Shown here piece after piece: positions 1 to 10,048 of a stretch of DNA of 64,000 nt (positions within the stretch are counted from its first letter, which is position 1; each line of letters starts with the position of its first letter). The DNA lies in the NCBI GenBank assembly GCA_027943335.1, contig BSBK01001583.1, positions 501,001 through 565,000 on the forward strand, in the 5' to 3' direction. Both the position numbers and the translations under genes were made by a program. This DNA comes from Chamaecyparis obtusa. Taxonomy: Eukaryota > Streptophyta > Pinopsida > Cupressales > Cupressaceae. The notes below the pieces were generated by a model, which worked only from the letters and a program-made list of their open reading frames with translations, searched no databases and had not been told where the DNA came from.

Positions 1-188
1 TCATTTAAGATGGACAAAAACAAAATCCTATTACTCAGAAATGGCAGAGAAAGAAAATGAGATAAACCAAATTTATCAAATTCGTGCAATCCGCAGCTTC
101 TCTCCAAGTGCAAAATGCCAATCCATGGATCCAAAATTATGGTAAAAATTAAATCCTTCGAGTAAGTCATTCAAAAATGCGCATAATA
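1..188 (-). other. left-edge sequence with a possible terminal exon
   Basis: No recognisable family. On the minus strand an AG acceptor sits at 189-190. From it an open stretch of about 37 codons runs to a TGA at 76-78, encoding a short peptide that contains HFALGEKLRIARI. The same acceptor and exon start are duplicated at 1628-1683. This could be the last exon of the minus-strand gene fragment at 1727-2307, separated from it by the copia insertion, but the reading phase of the join cannot be confirmed by eye. It could equally be chance open frame in intergenic DNA. Confidence 0.15.
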
Positions 189-209
189 CTGTAACGAATG
201 ATGATTTAT
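154..209. repeat. 56-bp direct repeat, left copy
   Basis: This stretch recurs at 1628-1683 with about two substitutions. The two copies flank the truncated copia remnant exactly: this copy ends where the LTR begins (TG at 209-210). It is far longer than the 5-bp target duplication of an LTR element, so it is not an ordinary target-site duplication. Confidence 0.8.
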
Positions 210-1396
210 GTTGGAAATATAGATGCAGTAACTGAGAGGGGGGGTGAATTAGTTAACCAAAAAAATATTACCACTGATCCCTTAAATATCTTAACAATTT
301 ATTTACTGTGCCACTCGGTAAATATACAGAGAAATGCTGAAACTTGATCTTTGAAGTGTGTAATAATTAAACTGTTCTTAAGCATTCATCACTGATAAAC
401 TTACATGAATAAAGAAAATAACATGAACACAAGAGACACCAGATTTACCTTGGAAACCCAATATGGGAAAAACCACCAATGTAACTAGTTACTATTTTTC
501 ACTTTTCTGAAGTGATGCCCGGTTAGAAGCCAACCCGGTAAAAGGTTACAAAACACACTGTCAGGTGTGACCTTGTTAGAGGCTTTAATCACTCTGCTAG
601 GAGTGGCCTTGTAAGAGGTCTTGAAACAATTCAATAGAACTGTCACCTTGTTAGAGGATTTACAAAATGGTTGTTAAACCAACTTGGTTAAGAGATTTTG
701 ATATCACTGCTACAATTGTAAGAGAGTAACAATGAAATGACCTGCAACTGAATTGCTGAATATAGATCTCTATTTTGCTTCACTAGATCCTTACTGATCA
801 AATAAATCTTTGTTGCTCCCCAAGGATATCTAACCATCCTTCAAAATTCGCACATACCTTTCTTCAAAATGATTTCTGCATGCTGTATATTCTTTTATTC
901 ACCACTTGACCTTCTATATATATATGCCATTTTAATTAACATTTAGATTGTCAAGTCGGCAATAATAATTATTATAACAGTCAGCTTGGATAAACAAACT
1001 GTAACAACAAAATCATTTGAAGGGCCGGCCTTGCTCGGTAAACATTAATCCTAAAAAGATTTCCTTCAGTGACCGAGTGAACTCGGTAACCACAGTGAAT
1101 TCTGTAACATCCTTCGGAGACTGAGAGAGCTCGGTAACCACTAATTTTCCTTCGATAACTAAGGAGGCTCGGTTAACACTATTTCCCCATCATGTTTCCT
1201 TTTGACACCTGAGAGATCTCGGTAGACACTAAAAACCACCTAGCTGACTGACTGAGCTCGGTAGACACTGAGAACCACTTAGCTAACCAACTGAACTTGG
1301 TAGACACTGACAATGATAATTGATATGACATTTGTGTGACATCAAAGACAACACATAGCTAATCCAACAATGTCCTTCAGACAATTGTATCCAACA
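209..1396 (-). repeat. Ty1/copia LTR (3' LTR of a minus-strand element)
   Basis: The LTR runs from TGTTGGAAAT to CCAACA, about 1.19 kb. It is followed at 1397 by the reverse complement of a polypurine tract (atctccctctttgg), so it is the 3' LTR of an element read on the minus strand. The start (gagaggggggGTGAATTAG) and the internal 'ccttgttagagg' repeats resemble the copia LTRs at 28181 and 53023, so these are related families. No partner LTR or coding region is attached; the element is truncated at about 1627. The right third holds the CTCGGT repeat listed separately. Confidence 0.8.
1030..1310 (+). repeat. degenerate CTCGGT-containing repeat inside the copia LTR
   Basis: At least seven spaced occurrences of [A/G/C]nCTCGGT[A/T]nAC, some as CTTGGT, occur in phrases such as gaactcggtaacc, gagctcggtaacc and gagctcggtagacact, roughly every 40-60 bp. 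The surrounding words (gactgag, cactga) also recur, so this is a decayed tandem array of a unit of about 50-60 bp. The same hexamer recurs in the unrelated gypsy LTRs at 11374, 44907, 47309 and 50057. Confidence 0.6.
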
Positions 1397-1627
1397 ATCT
1401 CCCTCTTTGGCATTGATGGCAACACAACATGTCATAGCACAATGAAATTTCACAGAGAAACCTAGAGTAAGAAACATATCCTTAGCTTCATTCTGATTCT
1501 CATCATCTTCAAACTTCTTTCTGACTGAGAACTCTCCCTCTTAACTTCTCAAATTATTCTTCTTAGAAATTTCTTGAAATGACAGCAAACTCTCCCTCTT
1601 TGACAACACATGCCAAAGACAACAATG
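1397..1627 (-). mobile_element. truncated copia internal fragment (PPT and 3' UTR)
   Basis: This starts with the complement of a polypurine tract next to the LTR end. The phrases 'ctccctctttggcattgatgg' and 'ctccctctttgacaacacatgcc' are typical of the non-coding stretch between RNase H and 3' LTR in plant copia elements; compare 54311-54340 in the complete element. No coding sequence is left before the 56-bp repeat at 1628. Confidence 0.65.
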
Positions 1628-1683
1628 TCCTTCGAGTAAGTCATTCAGAAATGCGCATAATACTGTAATGAATGATGATTTAT
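1628..1683. repeat. 56-bp direct repeat, right copy
   Basis: This is the partner of 154-209. It ends the copia remnant on the right. It contains the same candidate 3' splice site (minus strand, AG at 1663-1664), so the duplication may have copied an intron/exon border. Confidence 0.8.
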
Positions 1684-1726
1684 AGAAAATTTATGATGGA
1701 CTATGCTATGAAAAAGCCCACAATCC

Positions 1727-2307
1727 CTACCATATCTTAGAGTACTGATGAGAAGCAATGGCAAAATTTTGAGATAGAGGCAACGCTGGCATTGAAGCGG
1801 CAAGACATTCTTCATAATATCGGGGCAGCACCATCAAAATGGCAAGGCTTTCCTCATAATGTCGTGCCGCTGCTAATCTCTTCTTTAAATTTATTAATGC
1901 GGTCAGTTCTACGACACCTGCATAATTTCTAGTACAACTCCTCATTTTACCAAACCCTTCCTCGCTCTCCATAATCTTCGGCCGATTCAAAGGTTCGTCT
2001 GGTTGTTTAACCTCCAAATGACTCTTTTGAGCTGCTGGATTATCAATAGGCATGGTACAATTGTCCGGTGACCAGAATCTATTTTGAGAACCTTTGCAAT
2101 TTAGCATTCCAGAGAAAAAGTAGGGAAAGATACCATTTCACAGCCATAGGTGATGGAAACAGAGTGATTCTCTTGCCTTCTGCTTCTATAATCCACCTCT
2201 AGTGAACTATTCTTCAAAGCCTCCATTTCTGCGTAGCTAGGGTTTTCGACGCCTGTAAAAGGCACAACTATGCCCCTATAGGGACTCATGCTCATGCTCA
2301 GAATCAT
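1727..2307 (-). pseudogene. hypothetical gene fragment, two overlapping frames
   Basis: Two minus-strand open frames overlap by a few bases at 2101-2107 (68 and 126 codons). The first opens at 2307 (MILSMSMSPYRG) and ends in a TAA; the second continues past it in another frame, with a repeated phrase (RHYEESLAILMVLPRYYEE...). The composition (mixed, moderately GC) differs from the AT-rich DNA upstream at 2310-2600, which could be a promoter side. I recognise no domain. The pair may be one gene with a frameshift or a small intron, broken downstream by the copia insertion. It could also be chance. Function unknown. Confidence 0.3.
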
Positions 2308-2309
2308 AT

Positions 2310-2605
2310 TAAATAATATTTAAAATGTAAAATGTATATTATATAATATTTAATATATAATATATAGTCTAATATATAGTTTTTGATATTAATATATAAT
2401 TAAATAATATTTAATGTAACATGTATATTATATAATATATAATATATATAATATATAATCTAATATACAATTTTTAATATTAATATATATTAAATAATAT
2501 TTAATGTAAAATATATATTATATAACATTTAATAAATAATTGATATTATATAATATTTAATATATCTAATATATATCTAATATATAACTAATATATAGTT
2601 TATAA
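2310..2605. repeat. AT-rich low-complexity tract
   Basis: Almost pure A/T made of shuffled units such as aatatttaatatataatatatag, recurring several times with small changes. It behaves like a decayed minisatellite. No coding content. Confidence 0.8.
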
Positions 2606-3700
2606 AGGATGGAGAAATGGGAGGGAGAAACTGGAGGCAAAGTGAAAATTCAAAATTCTGCGTCATATTCGGGTAAATATCGGGTACCCAATTAGACTTG
2701 GTATTGCTTTGTGCACCAAACCTACATGGTCAACTATTGGAATGTCTCAAATACGTGTTTTTCCCCTGTTTCTCTAAGTTCCAGACTTTGACAATGTTGC
2801 TGATGACTTTTTTTTCACCTGAATTTGATAAAATGAAAAGGGTATCTTAAGGAGATTCTCAGCTTTCTATCGATATAATTGCTGTCAAATTTTGAATTCG
2901 GTAAGTAATTATTAGTTATTTTCTAATTGAGCTACCTCTAAAGTGCTGATTTATATACTGATTGAAAAATGACTATAACTTTCAAACGGTATAACATTTT
3001 TGAAATCTGAAAAATGCGTCACATTCTATGCTTCACCTACTGTAAGGGAAATTTTTTTTTTTTTGAATTTTGTAAAGTTTTGAATGAGTTAAGGTGGTCA
3101 GACACGGGAGTTTTTTTATTCTGAAAATGTTGTAGCATAAAATTCATAATTAATTATTTTTTTAGAATAAAATTACAAAAAAATATGCGTCACATCTGGA
3201 CATGAGTCTACTACTTAAATATAAAATATTATAATAAAATATTATCATTTGATTATGATTAAGGTGGTCAGACATACACCTACTTCTTCTTTTTTTTCTT
3301 GAAATTTTTGTACTGTTGCATTGAAATCTATACTTTTCACCAATCATACTAACTTTTTCTCAAAAAAGGCCTAGTAGTTTATAAACTACATTCAATTTTC
3401 TACAGATTCTATTCTTACAACTTTTTGACATTAAGTTCATAACTAGTTGAAATTTTCATGTCAAGTTGACTAACCCTGATTTGCTGATTTTTCATTGCCA
3501 CTTAAGGGCATAGTTTGGCCCCTCATGATCTTGCACATACCCAGTTTCAAGTTATTTTTAATTAAAAAACATAGTTTAATGTTGTTTTCAAAATTATTGT
3601 ATAAATTAAATTATATTTTATCTTTCAAGTTGTTCTTTTTTATTTTAATTTACTTTGTAAATTACCATACTAAAGTAGAAAACTGTAAAAAAAAATTAAT
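2606..3700. other. non-coding stretch with duplicated 'aaggtggtcagaca' words
   Basis: No gene seen. The phrase taaggtggtcagacac recurs at about 3090 and 3258. Similar 'ggtgnccgtacacc/cgtg' words occur on the other side of the convergent gene pair at about 9190 and 9360. 'Atgcgtcacat' also appears twice (about 3013 and 3184). These could be subterminal repeats of the DNA element that holds 3961-8640. No clear terminal inverted repeat pair was found. Confidence 0.35.
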
Positions 3701-3703
3701 TTA

Positions 3704-3830
3704 ACCCTATACAAAATTAAATTACGAAACCCTACGTAGAAAACCAAAACCCTAGGTAGTAAAACAAAAATGTAAACCTATACAAAATTAAATTATGAAA
3801 CCCTAAACTTAGAAAACCAAAACATAAATT
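3704..3830. repeat. two-copy tandem repeat of about 70 bp
   Basis: The phrase 'cctatacaaaattaaatta(c/t)gaaaccct...agaaaaccaaaac' occurs at about 3704 and again at about 3777. The aaaccctaaa words in it are not a telomeric array. Confidence 0.7.
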
Positions 3831-3840
3831 TTGAAACCCT

Positions 3841-3858
3841 GTGTGTGTGTGTGTGTGT
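3841..3858. repeat. (GT)9 microsatellite
   Basis: Nine uninterrupted GT units. Confidence 0.95.
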
Positions 3859-3960
3859 TAAGTTTTAATTATTTAATTCATTCAAGTTGTAAGGTAAAAT
3901 GTAATTTACAGTATGTTAATTGTAAATTATCATGTTTTAATATGTACGTAGATTGGCAAT

Positions 3961-5910
3961 ATGGATGGTTTTCACATTGATGAGTTTATAGGTCAACATG
4001 CACCATCTCCACCACCACCACCTCCACCTCCACCTACCCCTCCACCTCCACCTCCACCTAGAGAGTTAAGAGATAATATTAGGAGAAATGTAGAGGCAAT
4101 CATGAGAGATATAAATATTATTAGGAATGATCCCTATCCATCTGCCCAGGTACTATGCCTTGCAGATAGCATGCAAGGCATAGTAGATTCCGTACACACA
4201 TTAGACTATGAGATTGATAGATTCGAGTCATGGAGGGAGAGTATGCATGTATATTATGCTAATGACCTCTCTTATAAAGAGGTGAATAAATTAAAAATTA
4301 AAAAAACTGATTTGGAACACTATTTTTTGAACCCTACAATGGGTGAGAAGATACTTGGCAAGAAGCTGCGTATTTCGATTAGATGGTGTAGACACCCTGG
4401 CACAACAAAGAATTTTTGGGAGCGGTGGTGGATTGTATTTGACCATCCACCACATGCTAATCATGAGGTCCCACTTTTTTTTTGGAAGAAATTATGGGCT
4501 GAATTTGAATTGGGTAGGAAACCAAATTATTTTGACATGAGAGTAGTCTAGGGGGTTGGTCGGGGCATGCCATAGGATAGGCCAGGGGATAAATTGAGTG
4601 ATAGAACTAGAAATCTTGTGTGCAATGAGCCCCTTGTTCATCTTCTATCTCCTGTAGTTCCTGCACCTGTCCATCATCAAGCAGTGCAGTCATCTCTTGG
4701 TTCTTTGAGTGCCCTTACGGGCAATTTCTTACAACACTTGACCCAGGTGAGGGCTACCCCCAACATATCACATGTTTGCACGAGTTGTGGGGGTATATGT
4801 AGGGGTCCCTAGTCTGATCTTGATGCTGCCCATGCTGCCCAGGGTGGATATGGTGATGATGATGGTGGAACACATGGTGGATATGCCGATGATGATGATG
4901 GTGCACATGGTGATGTCAGAGATGATACCTCATCATATGTTGATTTACTCAATGCAGACGATGATCATCCCACACAAGTAAATTTAATTTTAATTTATAT
5001 AGTGCAATATTAAATTTCTTATTTATACAATTATGAGACATAACATGTGGATTTTTTGGGGAACAGAGGAGGTTTGACTCTCCATCATTCATTAGTCATC
5101 ATCATATGACGTTGACACCTTGACATGTCGGTTCTCCATTCACGGTATGCACTTTGATCTTGATGCATTTAAACTTTAAAGGAAAAAAAATTTAATTGAT
5201 AATGTGTTTGACATATTTTTGTGATTTTGTAGGGTCTCTCATGTACCACTGAGATTGGCAGTCCTTCATTCTCTACCCCACCAGTCACTGAGAGTCAGCC
5301 ACATATACCTGTGATATGTTTTTCATTTATTAATTTAAAGTGTTTATATCTTACTAATTTATGTACAACTTTGATTCGCACTTATTTTTTTGCAATTGTA
5401 GGCTTTTGGATTGTCTCATGTTGCACAATCACATTTATGTCCTGACTCATTGGTGACATTAGCTATGTGTCACACACAGGTAATGTACATGTTTTTATTC
5501 CATAAATGTATAGTCAAGCTATATATACTTTATAATTTATGTATATATGTACTATATAAGTTTGATTCATTCTTTATATATGTTGTTCAGGTCGACACCA
5601 CCATGAGTCTTGGCATGGCTACAAGATTAAGCCAAATACAACCATCAACACTATCCTTTGAGGTGATGATTAAAAGTAATTTTTCAATGTCCATTGTGCA
5701 TCTAGATCTTTTACACCTAATTATTAAAAATTTGTACTTTAAATGTTTTTATAGGACTTGGTTGCATCCACTTTTCATGTAGCTGAGGATGAGGGTACTC
5801 GAGACTAGATAGAGCAAGATGAAGGTACTCAGGACCAAACAAAGCATGTTGATGCATCACAGTCCTCTTCACATGGAGTGAAGAGGATTGCAGATCAGCT
5901 AGATGAGTAG
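3961..5910 (+). pseudogene. six-exon decayed gene, proline-rich N-terminus, probably transposon-borne
   Basis: The first open frame starts MDGFHIDEF after an AG acceptor and has two proline runs at residues 17-33. A charged, Trp-rich middle follows (about residues 110-190, with WCRHPGTTKNFWERWW). The frame carries on through three in-frame TAG stops (4549, 4573, 4810) into a Gly/Asp-rich stretch. GT..AG borders can be read by eye, giving exons of about 3961-4977, 5067-5144, 5233-5312, 5402-5479, 5591-5662 and 5755-5910, the last ending SSHGVKRIADQLDE-stop. Further stops lie in the second and last exons. Most stops are one C-to-T step from CAG or CGA. It converges on the transposase-like gene at 8640-6480, so an accessory protein of a DNA transposon is the best guess. 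I do not recognise the family. Confidence 0.5.
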
Positions 5911-6480
5911 AGTTAGATTATGATGACTATTTGGACTTGTTTTATAATGATGATTATTTAAACTTGTGTTATGATGACTTGTTGTCATATTATTTAGGTT
6001 ATGATGATGATTATTTGGACTTGTTCATATTATTTTTACTTTTTGTTAGAGTAGGACTTGCATTACATACTAGTCCACTTGTTATCATATATTGTACTTG
6101 AACTTATTTTTACAGTAGGACTTTGTTTTTTGATTCTATGTATATATCATGAGTTGATATGATGGACATTATGATACATGTAAACTATTTTAGGACTTGT
6201 TATGTTATTTATATTAATCATGAGTTGTTATTTATATATGAGCTTATGGAAAAGAAATCATTTTTAATATCAATTGTAATTAAATTTATCAATATCCTAA
6301 AAAAACCATATATCTAACAATGAGATCTATTAATTCATGTGTAATTGATCTAAGTACAATATCTAGATACATTACAAGTAATATGAACACTTTGATTAAC
6401 TATAAAAAAACCCATCTATCTAACAATGAGATGTATTAATAAAAGGTCATCATAATCTAATTAATGGTTTTTAATACTTA
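5911..6480. other. intergenic region between the convergent genes, with a direct repeat
   Basis: No coding sequence. A phrase 'aaaaaaacc(c)at(a/c)tatctaacaatgaga' followed by 'tattaat' occurs at about 6299 and again at about 6404. The left portion repeats 'gatgatgattatttggacttg' words (about 5930-6040). Probably 3' flanks of the two convergent genes. Confidence 0.5.
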
Positions 6481-8640
6481 ATTATTTTCATAAAAGGTCT
6501 TAAAGCAATACTGGAAAAACTATGATGAGTGTAACTTATTATCACTCATATAGAAATAGTACTCTCAATATTTTTCGATCCTCTTTTGTACTATCAGGTG
6601 CATGTCTATAGACAATATGAACAAAAATTGTTACTTGCACTGAATTATAATATTTTGGTTGGATCTCATCTTGTGGTGTAAGCATATAGTTCTCTGCAAA
6701 GTCAACAACTAAAAGTATACTACCAATTAGAAATATATTCTTGCATATGCAAAATTATCCGTCAAGCCATCTAGAATTGTAAGAGTGTTTCACATATTTA
6801 GGTATGACCTTACTCTTGAATTCATTCATAAAAGCATTAACACTAAGTTTTTCAGTTATTAGGTCGCACTATTTTCCAACTTTTCCATCCTTCAATGGAT
6901 ACTCAAGAGTTTTAAATCTTTTTACATCAACTAATTATTGTCCAAAATTAAATGAAATATTTTCATGCAAACATTCATCTAATAATGTAAGATTGCCACA
7001 TACATCACATACACCAGAAACACATACATTCAAAAGATAAAATTGCTCATTAGATGGGTTACAAAACAAATTTGATATAAACTCCTTTACAGTTTGAGGT
7101 GGTATATTTATACCACATTCTTGCAACATTTCATTAGTATGCATAGTAGAATGTATAGATCAAAAAATATCATAATGATAACGAAATTGAACATGAATTT
7201 TGCAACAACAGGTGATTCTTTTTTTTTAATCCTTACATACCATGGTTTACATTTTTTGAAAGATCTTTGACTAATACTAATAGTTAACATCTTATCATCT
7301 ACAATTTTTTTATACAATTTTGTTTGAGTCATATCTAAAAGGTGTTTTGGATGTGGATCATGAACTATTGAATCGGCTCTTAATTTAAGAGCATCTATAG
7401 CATTAGGGGATACTCTTGTATTATTGTGCCAAAATTTTTCAATTAAAGTTTTGACTTCACCAGTAAGTTTCATGTTAGACCTTGGGAGTCTACCACTGAA
7501 GGTCCATTAATGGTTTGCTAGATCACTTTCAAAGTTGACTCTTCTCTTTACATCTCTTGTTAAATTTTTACGATGAATATTAAGATATCCACTTATGTTT
7601 GAAATCATTCTTTTATTAGCAGTAGTTTTGTTTACTAAAGTTGTTGTTATTGGTCATCGTGCTGCATTACTATCTTTAGAACGACTTTTCTTTCCAATTG
7701 TGTCAAAGGCACTAGCAACAATTGATACAACTTATTTTAGAGACTCATCCTTCTTCTTGGTTTTCACATAAATGCCTAACCTCTTCATCACTTTTCGCAT
7801 TTTAGACATTTTAATTAATTGTAACATTAATTGACATTGAAACCCAAATTTATTATTATAAAAAAAATTGTCTAAACAATCTGCTCACGTGTATCCTAAT
7901 TTGTCTCCATGAAACCAAACCATGTAGATTGTATAGAACATCATTTTTTATTTGAAATTGTTTATTTATTTCATTATCATTCAAATGAGTTTCTTTCTCA
8001 ATCAATGTTTCTATTTCTACATCCACATTGTTGATTTCAATCTGAATTGGTGTTTGATTTTCAATTTCAATTGGGGTTTGACTTTCAGTTCCTTTATCAT
8101 TATGATTAACATTACTAATTTTTGAAATTTCACGTGCAATTAAATTTGTTAATCTATTTTCAGGAATAAAATTTAAATCATTTTTATTGTAACCTGCTTC
8201 TATCAAATGATGAACATCTTTATCAAAATAAGTTGTAACATTTGGATGTGAAGACATACCTATATCCAATACTAGATTAGAAGATGCATTTGAATTTTCT
8301 TCTTCAACCACAGCATCTATTATGGTATCTTCATTGTCCTCCTCTTCTGAAGTAATTGTTGAGCTCAATGCTCCAACATTATTCAGGTTTCAAAGTCTTT
8401 CTCTTCTTTCTCATTGTCATTTTTCCTCCTCTCTATTTGCTACAACCTCCTCAATTGCTAGAACCTTTGTTGGCCTTTTTTTGCGTCGGTTTGATCCCAT
8501 TTTTGCACCAAGATTTGAGTTCAAACAACTTTTTATGAATGTCAAATCCAAAACAAGACAAAAGTATAGAATGTTGATAGAAATATTATGTTTGCCTGGT
8601 ACGGATCGATAAAAAAATGATTGAAAACTTGTCAATCATT
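6480..8640 (-). pseudogene. decayed transposase-like gene
   Basis: Minus-strand coding pieces read, in order: a basic N-terminus (GSNRRKKRPTKV, about 8508), an acidic and Asn-rich region (8368-7856), a Lys-rich helical part (7473-7240, with KCKPWYVRIKKKE), a Cys-containing part (7144-6935, with VSGVCDVCGNLT) and a part containing VVDFAENY and KYYNSVQVT (about 6690-6620). The last part resembles the catalytic-core neighbourhood of a DDE-type transposase family that I cannot name with certainty. DFAENY is a candidate for the first catalytic Asp, but the downstream acidic residues are missing because the frame fades out near 6480. Stops such as FGQ-stop-LVDV and WLDG-stop-FCI are CAA-to-TAA changes. 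Frameshifts occur near 7850, 7240 and 6560. It is 3'-truncated and dead. Confidence 0.55.
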
Positions 8641-8710
8641 GAGATCATGCCCATAGTCCTATTCTTTTGGCTGCAATGACTCTTTATGAAAAAGGTGCCC
8701 ATTTTTTAGT

Positions 8711-8738
8711 TTCACAAAATGGGTGCCCATTTTGTGAA
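8711..8738. repeat. hairpin, 13-bp arms
   Basis: TTCACAAAATGGG and its exact reverse complement are separated by TG. The shared 'gcccatttt' word also occurs at 8694 and 8754. Confidence 0.85.
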
Positions 8739-8744
8739 TTTTAA

Positions 8745-8762
8745 AAAATGGGCGCCCATTTT
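8745..8762. repeat. perfect 18-bp palindrome
   Basis: AAAATGGGCGCCCATTTT reads the same on both strands. It lies 7 bp from the previous hairpin. Confidence 0.9.
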
Positions 8763-8812
8763 CTAAATCTATGAGCGAGAACCATACCCACTAGCTTGGG
8801 TTTTGGTTCGAG

Positions 8813-8837
8813 ATAGGCTTGGTGGGACCAAGCCTAT
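8813..8837. repeat. hairpin, 11-bp perfect arms, GGG loop
   Basis: ATAGGCTTGGT and its exact reverse complement flank GGG. This is the third foldback within 130 bp, just upstream of the transposase-like gene, so it may be a subterminal structure of that element. Confidence 0.9.
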
Positions 8838-9642
8838 GCTTGACCCTGCAAAACAATGGCTAAGGCATTATAGAATAAATTTTTTGCCTTGCCATAATTT
8901 TTTTGACACCTTCCCGAATGAATTTTTCAATAAAATGAAAACCCATTTTAGCTCTTATTGTGGAAATTATCAAAATATAAATTATATAGTGATATGATAA
9001 ATTTTAATATTTTTACAATATTTATTAAGCCAACGTGGCACCTAAACTTGAAATAATAAGGTTAACTAAAACTTTAATAACTTTTTTAATTTTATGTTTT
9101 TTGAAAAATAAGTTATATGACACCAATCTAAATAAAATTTCCTTCAAATTTAAAAAAAATTGAAAAGAAGTGAAGTTATCATCAAATTATGGTGCCCGTA
9201 CACCAGAGGTTTAAAAAATGTAAATTATAGCTAATTAAAAATTAATATAAAAAATATTCAATAAAAAAATAACATAAAATATTCTCACCAATCTTCAGTG
9301 TTTTAGGTACCTTTTCCCAAAAGGATTCACAAAAATACATTCATTTACTTCAAAAAAGGGTGACCGTACACGTGTCAAGTGTGGTCCCGAAACAAGCATT
9401 TTGAAAAAGTGGTTTTTAAACATGTCTACTAAAATTCAATTTATACCATGTGGGTATTGAAATAAATTACATATTTGAAAACCAGACTCTGAGCACTAAA
9501 TTTTATATTACTCAATTTTTTCAAGATTTAATCTTTAAGTGCCTCAAATTTTGACATTGATTGACAGAAATTTTGAAAAACAGAGAAAACACTTCCACTT
9601 TATGGCTAAAAATGGGACTCAACTTCTTGCAGCCACCCTACA
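8838..9642. other. non-coding right flank of the transposon-like segment
   Basis: No gene seen. It contains 'ggtgcccgtacacc' (about 9191) and 'ggtgaccgtacacg' (about 9360). The right edge is near 9643, where the copia RNase H reading starts. The last bases read on the minus strand as GGGTGGCTGCAAGAAG, which could be an element end. A matching inverted copy was not found on the left. Confidence 0.4.
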
Positions 9643-10048
9643 ATATATGATAATAGGCTTAGTAAATTTAATTCCAATATCCATCAACATTTTCTTCATC
9701 TAAGTGATTTGATTACAATTATTTTCTACTGCAACATGCTCTTCTTCTGATGCACTCTATGATATATAATTATATTTCTTGCTCAACTAGGAGACCAATC
9801 TTCCTCACAAGAAGAAAGATCCACCACTTGTACTCTTTTTTTCATCAACATTTCCTCCCCAATCTGCATCAATTTATGCACATAATGTGAAATCATATGA
9901 TCTATCATACCATAGCCCATAATCTAATGTACCCTTTAAATATCTGAAAATACTCTACTACTACAACATGTGTCTCTTTAGGTTCTACTTGAAATCTAGC
10001 TACAATCCCAACTGCATTAGCTATATCAGGTCTTGAATGTGTCTAGTA
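9643..10048 (-). pseudogene. copia RNase H, decayed and cut off
   Basis: After the RT frame closes at 10049 the reading continues through stops: a region like 'IFRYLKGT', then DADWGGNVDEKKSTSG (the catalytic DADWAG motif of copia RNase H), and fades after a part like 'DGYWN'. The coding ends abruptly at about 9643, where unrelated sequence starts. The final part of RNase H and the PPT are absent. Confidence 0.6.

Noticed and set aside
3720..3830. Interstitial telomere repeat (aaaccctaaa words)
   Set aside because: Only one or two partial units, embedded in a 70-bp tandem repeat; no TTTAGGG array.
8690..8770. Rho-independent terminator in the palindromes
   Set aside because: Plant nuclear context; foldbacks next to a transposase-like gene are better explained as transposon ends.
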